DNA from: an uncultured Megasphaera sp.
GTDB lineage: Bacteria > Bacillota > Negativicutes > Veillonellales > Megasphaeraceae
Assembly (NCBI GenBank): GCA_902464195.1
Contig: CABQJB010000112.1
Location: 1 to 6,749 of the forward strand
Length of the DNA stretch: 6,749 bases
Direction: 5' to 3'
Shown: in pieces, positions 4,315 through 6,749 of the stretch
How positions within the stretch are numbered: position 1 is the first letter of the stretch
Layout of the letters: every line of letters begins with the position of its first letter
Notes under the pieces: model-generated
The model's input: only the letters and a program-made list of their open reading frames with translations
Told to the model about the DNA's origin: nothing
The model's database searches: none
Made by a program: the position numbers and the translations under genes

Positions 4315-6486
4315 ATGAAAGACCAAGTCTTTTCCATCTTGCAGGCTGTCGGCCGCAGTTTCATGTTGCCTGTCGCCATCCTGCCGATTGCCGGTTTACT
4401 CCTCGGCATTGGTGCTTCTTTCACGAATGCGACGACCATCCAAACTTATGGATTGGAAAGCATCCTGGGAAATGGCACACTGCTCCATTCACTACTCACT
4501 ATTATGAGCGATGCCGGCAACATCATTTTCGGTAACCTGCCCATCATCTTCGCCGTCGGCGTCGCCATCGGCATGGCCAAGCAGGAAAAAGAAGTCGCCG
4601 CCTTATCGGCCATGATTGCTTTTTTTGTCATGCACGCCTCGACCAACGCCGTCCTCAAACTGACCGGCAAAGTATTGGCCAATAACACGGTATCTCCCGA
4701 TGTCCTGGAAGGCACGATTGCCAATGTCTGCGGCATCATGTCCCTCCAGGAAGGCGTCTTCGGCGGTATCATCGTCGGCATCGGCGTCGCCTACCTGCAC
4801 AACCGCTATCATAAAATCGTACTCCCCAATGCCCTGTCCTTCTTCGGCGGGTCGCGCTTCATCCCCATCATTTCCACCGTCGTCTACATGTTCGTCGGCA
4901 TTGCCATGTATTTCGTCTGGCCAATCGTCCAAAATGGCATCTTCGCCCTCGGCGGTCTGGTCACGGGGACGGGCTACATCGGCACCTTGATTTTCGGCAT
5001 CATCAAACGGGCCCTCATCCCCTTCGGCCTGCATCACGTCTTCTACCTGCCCTTCTGGCAGACCGGCGTCGGCGGCTCGATGATGATCGACGGCAACCTC
5101 GTCCAGGGCGGCCAGAACATCTTCTTCGCTCAGCTCGCTTCGCCTAACGTCACCCACTTCAGTGCCGATGCGACCCGGTACTTCTCGGGTGAATTCATCT
5201 TCATGATCTTCGGCCTGCCCGGCGCCGCCCTGGCCATGTACCGCACGGCCAAACCGGAAAAGCGCAAAGTTGCCGGCGGCCTGCTCTTATCGGCAGCCCT
5301 GACGTCCATGTTCACGGGCATCACCGAACCGATTGAATTTTCCTTCCTCTTCGTCGCACCGATGCTCTTCTACGTCCAGGTCGTCCTGGCCGGTGCGGCT
5401 TACATGATCGCCCACATGCTGAACATCGCCGTCGGCCTGACCTTCTCTGGCGGCCTCCTGGACCTGTTCATCTTCGGTATCCTGCAGGGCGAAGCCAAGA
5501 CCAACTGGATGTACATCATCCCCGTCGGCATCATCTACTTCTTCCTCTATTACTTCATCTTCACGTTCCTCATCAAGAAATTCGACCTCAAGACGCCGGG
5601 CCGTGAAGACGACGACGTGGAAACGAAACTTTATACCAAAGCCGACGTCAAAGCCCGTGATGCCGCAGCCAAAACCGGCGACGGCGATGCGGCTACGGAC
5701 GTCGTCAGTCAGGCCATCACCCGCGCCCTGGGCGGTACCAAGAATATCACTTCTGTCGACTGCTGCGCTACGCGCCTGCGCTGCTCCGTGGCCGATTCGG
5801 ATTTAGTCAACGATGCAGCCCTGAAAGCGACCGGCGCGGTAGGCGTCATCAAAAAAGGCCAGGGCGTCCAGGTCGTCTACGGCCCGCAAGTTGCCGTCAT
5901 CAAGGCCAACCTGGAAAGCTATCTGGCAACCAATCCGGCCGACGGCCCCATCGAAGCCGCACCGGAAGCGGAGGCCGCTCCGGCTGAAGAAGCGCCGAAA
6001 GCCCAGGAAACAGCGGCTGAACCGGAAACAGCCGCTGAAAAGCATTACTTCAATTCGCCCTTCACCGGCAGTCTCCATCCCATTACGGAAGCCCCGGATG
6101 AAGCCTTTGCCGGCAAGATGACAGGCGACGGTTTCTTCGTCTACCCGACAGACGGCACGGTCTATGCGCCGGAAGACGGGACCGTCACCTTCGTCTTCGA
6201 TACGAAACACGCCATCGGCATGACCACGGCAGACGGCGTAGAATACCTCCTGCACATCGGCATCGACACGGTCAAACTCGAAGGCAAAGGCTTCAACGTC
6301 TTCGTCGAAAACGGCCAGGAAGTCAAGAAAGGCGATAAACTGATGGAATTCGACGACGAATTCATTAAAGCCAACGCCCCGTCTGACGCCTGCCTGTGCA
6401 TCTTCACCGACCTAGAAGACGGTCAGGAAGTCCATCTGGCAGCCGACGGCAACGTAAAAGCCGGCGACCAGGCCGTCTGGTTCTAA
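4315..6486 (+). CDS. ptsG: PTS glucose-type permease, fused EIICBA
   Basis: A 723-residue membrane permease that imports a hexose and phosphorylates it with phosphate from PEP via EI and HPr. The EIIC channel domain (about 1-425) has many hydrophobic segments, LIPFGLHHVFYLPFW (234-248) and MFTGITEPIEFSFLF (332-346), and ends in the typical IKKFDLKTPGRED. The EIIB domain (about 460-540) has the phosphorylated cysteine in DCCATRLR (482-489), most likely C484, since the family pattern is D-x-C-x-T-R-L-R. An Ala/Glu/Pro-rich linker (about 540-576) leads to EIIA (577-723), with H632 in KHAIGM and the phospho-acceptor H647 in LLHIGIDTV. All three domains are intact. The GLHHVFY motif looks more like glucose or glucosamine permeases (Bacillus PtsG/GamP) than NagE, but specificity is inferred. 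An upstream in-frame TTG at 4216 lacks a ribosome binding site; the ATG at 4315 has AAAGGAGG 7 nt before it. Confidence 0.93.
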   Translation: MKDQVFSILQAVGRSFMLPVAILPIAGLLLGIGASFTNATTIQTYGLESILGNGTLLHSLLTIMSDAGNIIFGNLPIIFAVGVAIGMAKQEKEVAALSAMIAFFVMHASTNAVLKLTGKVLANNTVSPDVLEGTIANVCGIMSLQEGVFGGIIVGIGVAYLHNRYHKIVLPNALSFFGGSRFIPIISTVVYMFVGIAMYFVWPIVQNGIFALGGLVTGTGYIGTLIFGIIKRALIPFGLHHVFYLPFWQTGVGGSMMIDGNLVQGGQNIFFAQLASPNVTHFSADATRYFSGEFIFMIFGLPGAALAMYRTAKPEKRKVAGGLLLSAALTSMFTGITEPIEFSFLFVAPMLFYVQVVLAGAAYMIAHMLNIAVGLTFSGGLLDLFIFGILQGEAKTNWMYIIPVGIIYFFLYYFIFTFLIKKFDLKTPGREDDDVETKLYTKADVKARDAAAKTGDGDAATDVVSQAITRALGGTKNITSVDCCATRLRCSVADSDLVNDAALKATGAVGVIKKGQGVQVVYGPQVAVIKANLESYLATNPADGPIEAAPEAEAAPAEEAPKAQETAAEPETAAEKHYFNSPFTGSLHPITEAPDEAFAGKMTGDGFFVYPTDGTVYAPEDGTVTFVFDTKHAIGMTTADGVEYLLHIGIDTVKLEGKGFNVFVENGQEVKKGDKLMEFDDEFIKANAPSDACLCIFTDLEDGQEVHLAADGNVKAGDQAVWF

Positions 6487-6498
6487 TTTGTAAAGCCC

Positions 6499-6589
6499 GT
6501 AGGGGCGCCACGTGGGGCGCCCGCTCACACAAGTAAGCCATAACAAAATCCAACATATACCGTCGGGCTCGCCACGTGCGAGCCCCTAC
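6499..6589. repeat. Palindromic intergenic repeat, copy B
   Basis: A 91-nt element with the same GTAGGGGC (6499-6506) and GCCCCTAC (6582-6589) inverted ends as copy A. Its first 29 and last 25 bases are identical to copy A, while the spacer between the two hairpins has diverged apart from a shared ACATATACC. Both hairpins carry CACGTG at the tip (6509-6514 and 6573-6578). It lies between the ptsG stop (12 nt upstream) and that gene's terminator, so it is transcribed as part of the ptsG 3' untranslated region. Confidence 0.87.
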
Positions 6590-6596
6590 AAAAAAA

Positions 6597-6627
6597 GGCG
6601 CTGTTGCGATGCGACAGCGCCTTTTTT
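6597..6627. terminator. Rho-independent terminator of ptsG
   Basis: An 11-bp stem (6597-6607 with 6611-6621, one G-U pair) around a GAT loop, then six T's; seven A's precede it, so it could also work on the minus strand. It lies about 110 nt after the ptsG stop because copy B is in between. Its GCGAC/GTTGC core is related to the other two terminators. Confidence 0.9.
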
Positions 6628-6730
6628 AGCAGTTAGCGGCTAATAGCTCTCCCGGGATTCCCACATGGCCCGAGACGGGCCGCCCACGTGCGGCCCCTGC
6701 GACGAACCACTAGCCACGAGCCACGAACCA
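6628..6730. repeat. Composite repeat: heptad arms around a diverged half of the palindromic element (copy C)
   Basis: The left arm (6630-6650) carries degenerate heptads in one orientation (CAGTTAG, CGGCTAA). The right arm (6703-6730) is four heptads in the other (C[T/G]A[A/G]CCA). Between them, 6653-6702 resembles the right half of copy A: both start CGGGATTC and end in a hairpin with CACGTG in the loop. Here the stem is GGGCCGC (6677-6683) with GCGGCCC (6690-6696) instead of GGGCTCGC with GCGAGCCC, so both arms changed together. GGCCCG (6667-6672) can also pair with CGGGCC (6676-6681), competing with that stem. It starts directly after the terminator's T-tract. No gene is seen. Confidence 0.65.
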
Positions 6731-6749
6731 TTAAAACAGTTTCTTGTAA

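Noticed and set aside
5803..6255. Long minus-strand open frames inside ptsG, for example 4603-5157 and 5803-6255
   Set aside because: They are shadows of a clear three-domain protein on the other strand, with no ribosome binding site or recognisable domain.
6731..6749. Possible C-terminal end of a minus-strand gene (reading ...YKKLF then TAA at the window edge)
   Set aside because: Only five codons are visible. It would fit a gene converging on the composite repeat, but any short sequence could give this.

Overview
The window looks like chromosomal DNA from Megasphaera, either M. elsdenii or a very close relative (Negativicutes, Veillonellales). The best evidence is the 137-residue flavodoxin at 3534-3947. 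It matches the classical M. elsdenii flavodoxin, as I recall it, at all but about three positions. The moderate GC content, strong AGGAGG ribosome binding sites, AT-rich promoters and clostridial-type protein families fit this. No phage, transposase, CRISPR, tRNA or rRNA sequence was seen.

Layout: (1) 41-1171, plus strand: a two-gene unit encoding a TenI-like protein (thiazole tautomerase / thiamine phosphate synthase superfamily) and an isochorismatase-fold cysteine hydrolase of the nicotinamidase type. It ends at a perfect 34-nt palindromic terminator. (2) 1313-2807, minus strand: a tightly packed three-gene unit, in transcription order a PaaI-type hotdog thioesterase, a LUD-domain protein and an RseC-like membrane protein. 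It converges on the same terminator, which can work in both directions. (3) 2808-2963: a divergent promoter region holding a near-consensus promoter (TTGACA, 17 bp, TATACT) and two Fur-like 15-bp boxes. (4) 2964-3947, plus strand: a DUF3793 protein followed 12 nt later by flavodoxin, best read as an iron-limitation operon. (5) 3948-4314: a terminator, a heptanucleotide-repeat element and a leader with an imperfect dyad. (6) 4315-6486, plus strand: a full three-domain glucose-type PTS permease, EIICBA. (7) 6487-6749: a palindromic repeat, a terminator, then a composite repeat up to the window edge.

How the genes may work together: flavodoxin replaces iron-sulfur ferredoxin when iron is scarce, and the Fur-like boxes at the promoter of its operon support iron control. 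The DUF3793 protein shares that transcript, so it is probably part of the same response, but its activity is unknown. The PTS permease takes up and phosphorylates a hexose, probably glucose. The thioesterase-LUD-RseC unit suggests acyl-CoA and redox or lactate-linked metabolism, without proving it.

The most unusual non-coding feature is the intergenic repeats. Two 90-91 nt elements bounded by GTAGGGGC/GCCCCTAC, a diverged third half-copy, and two inverted arrays of 7-nt units all lie within 0-3 nt of a rho-independent terminator. All three terminators in the window have such a repeat beside them. All six CACGTG hexamers I could find lie at hairpin tips in these elements or in the adjoining terminator. 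The DUF3793-flavodoxin operon and this terminator-repeat association are the two most interesting signals.
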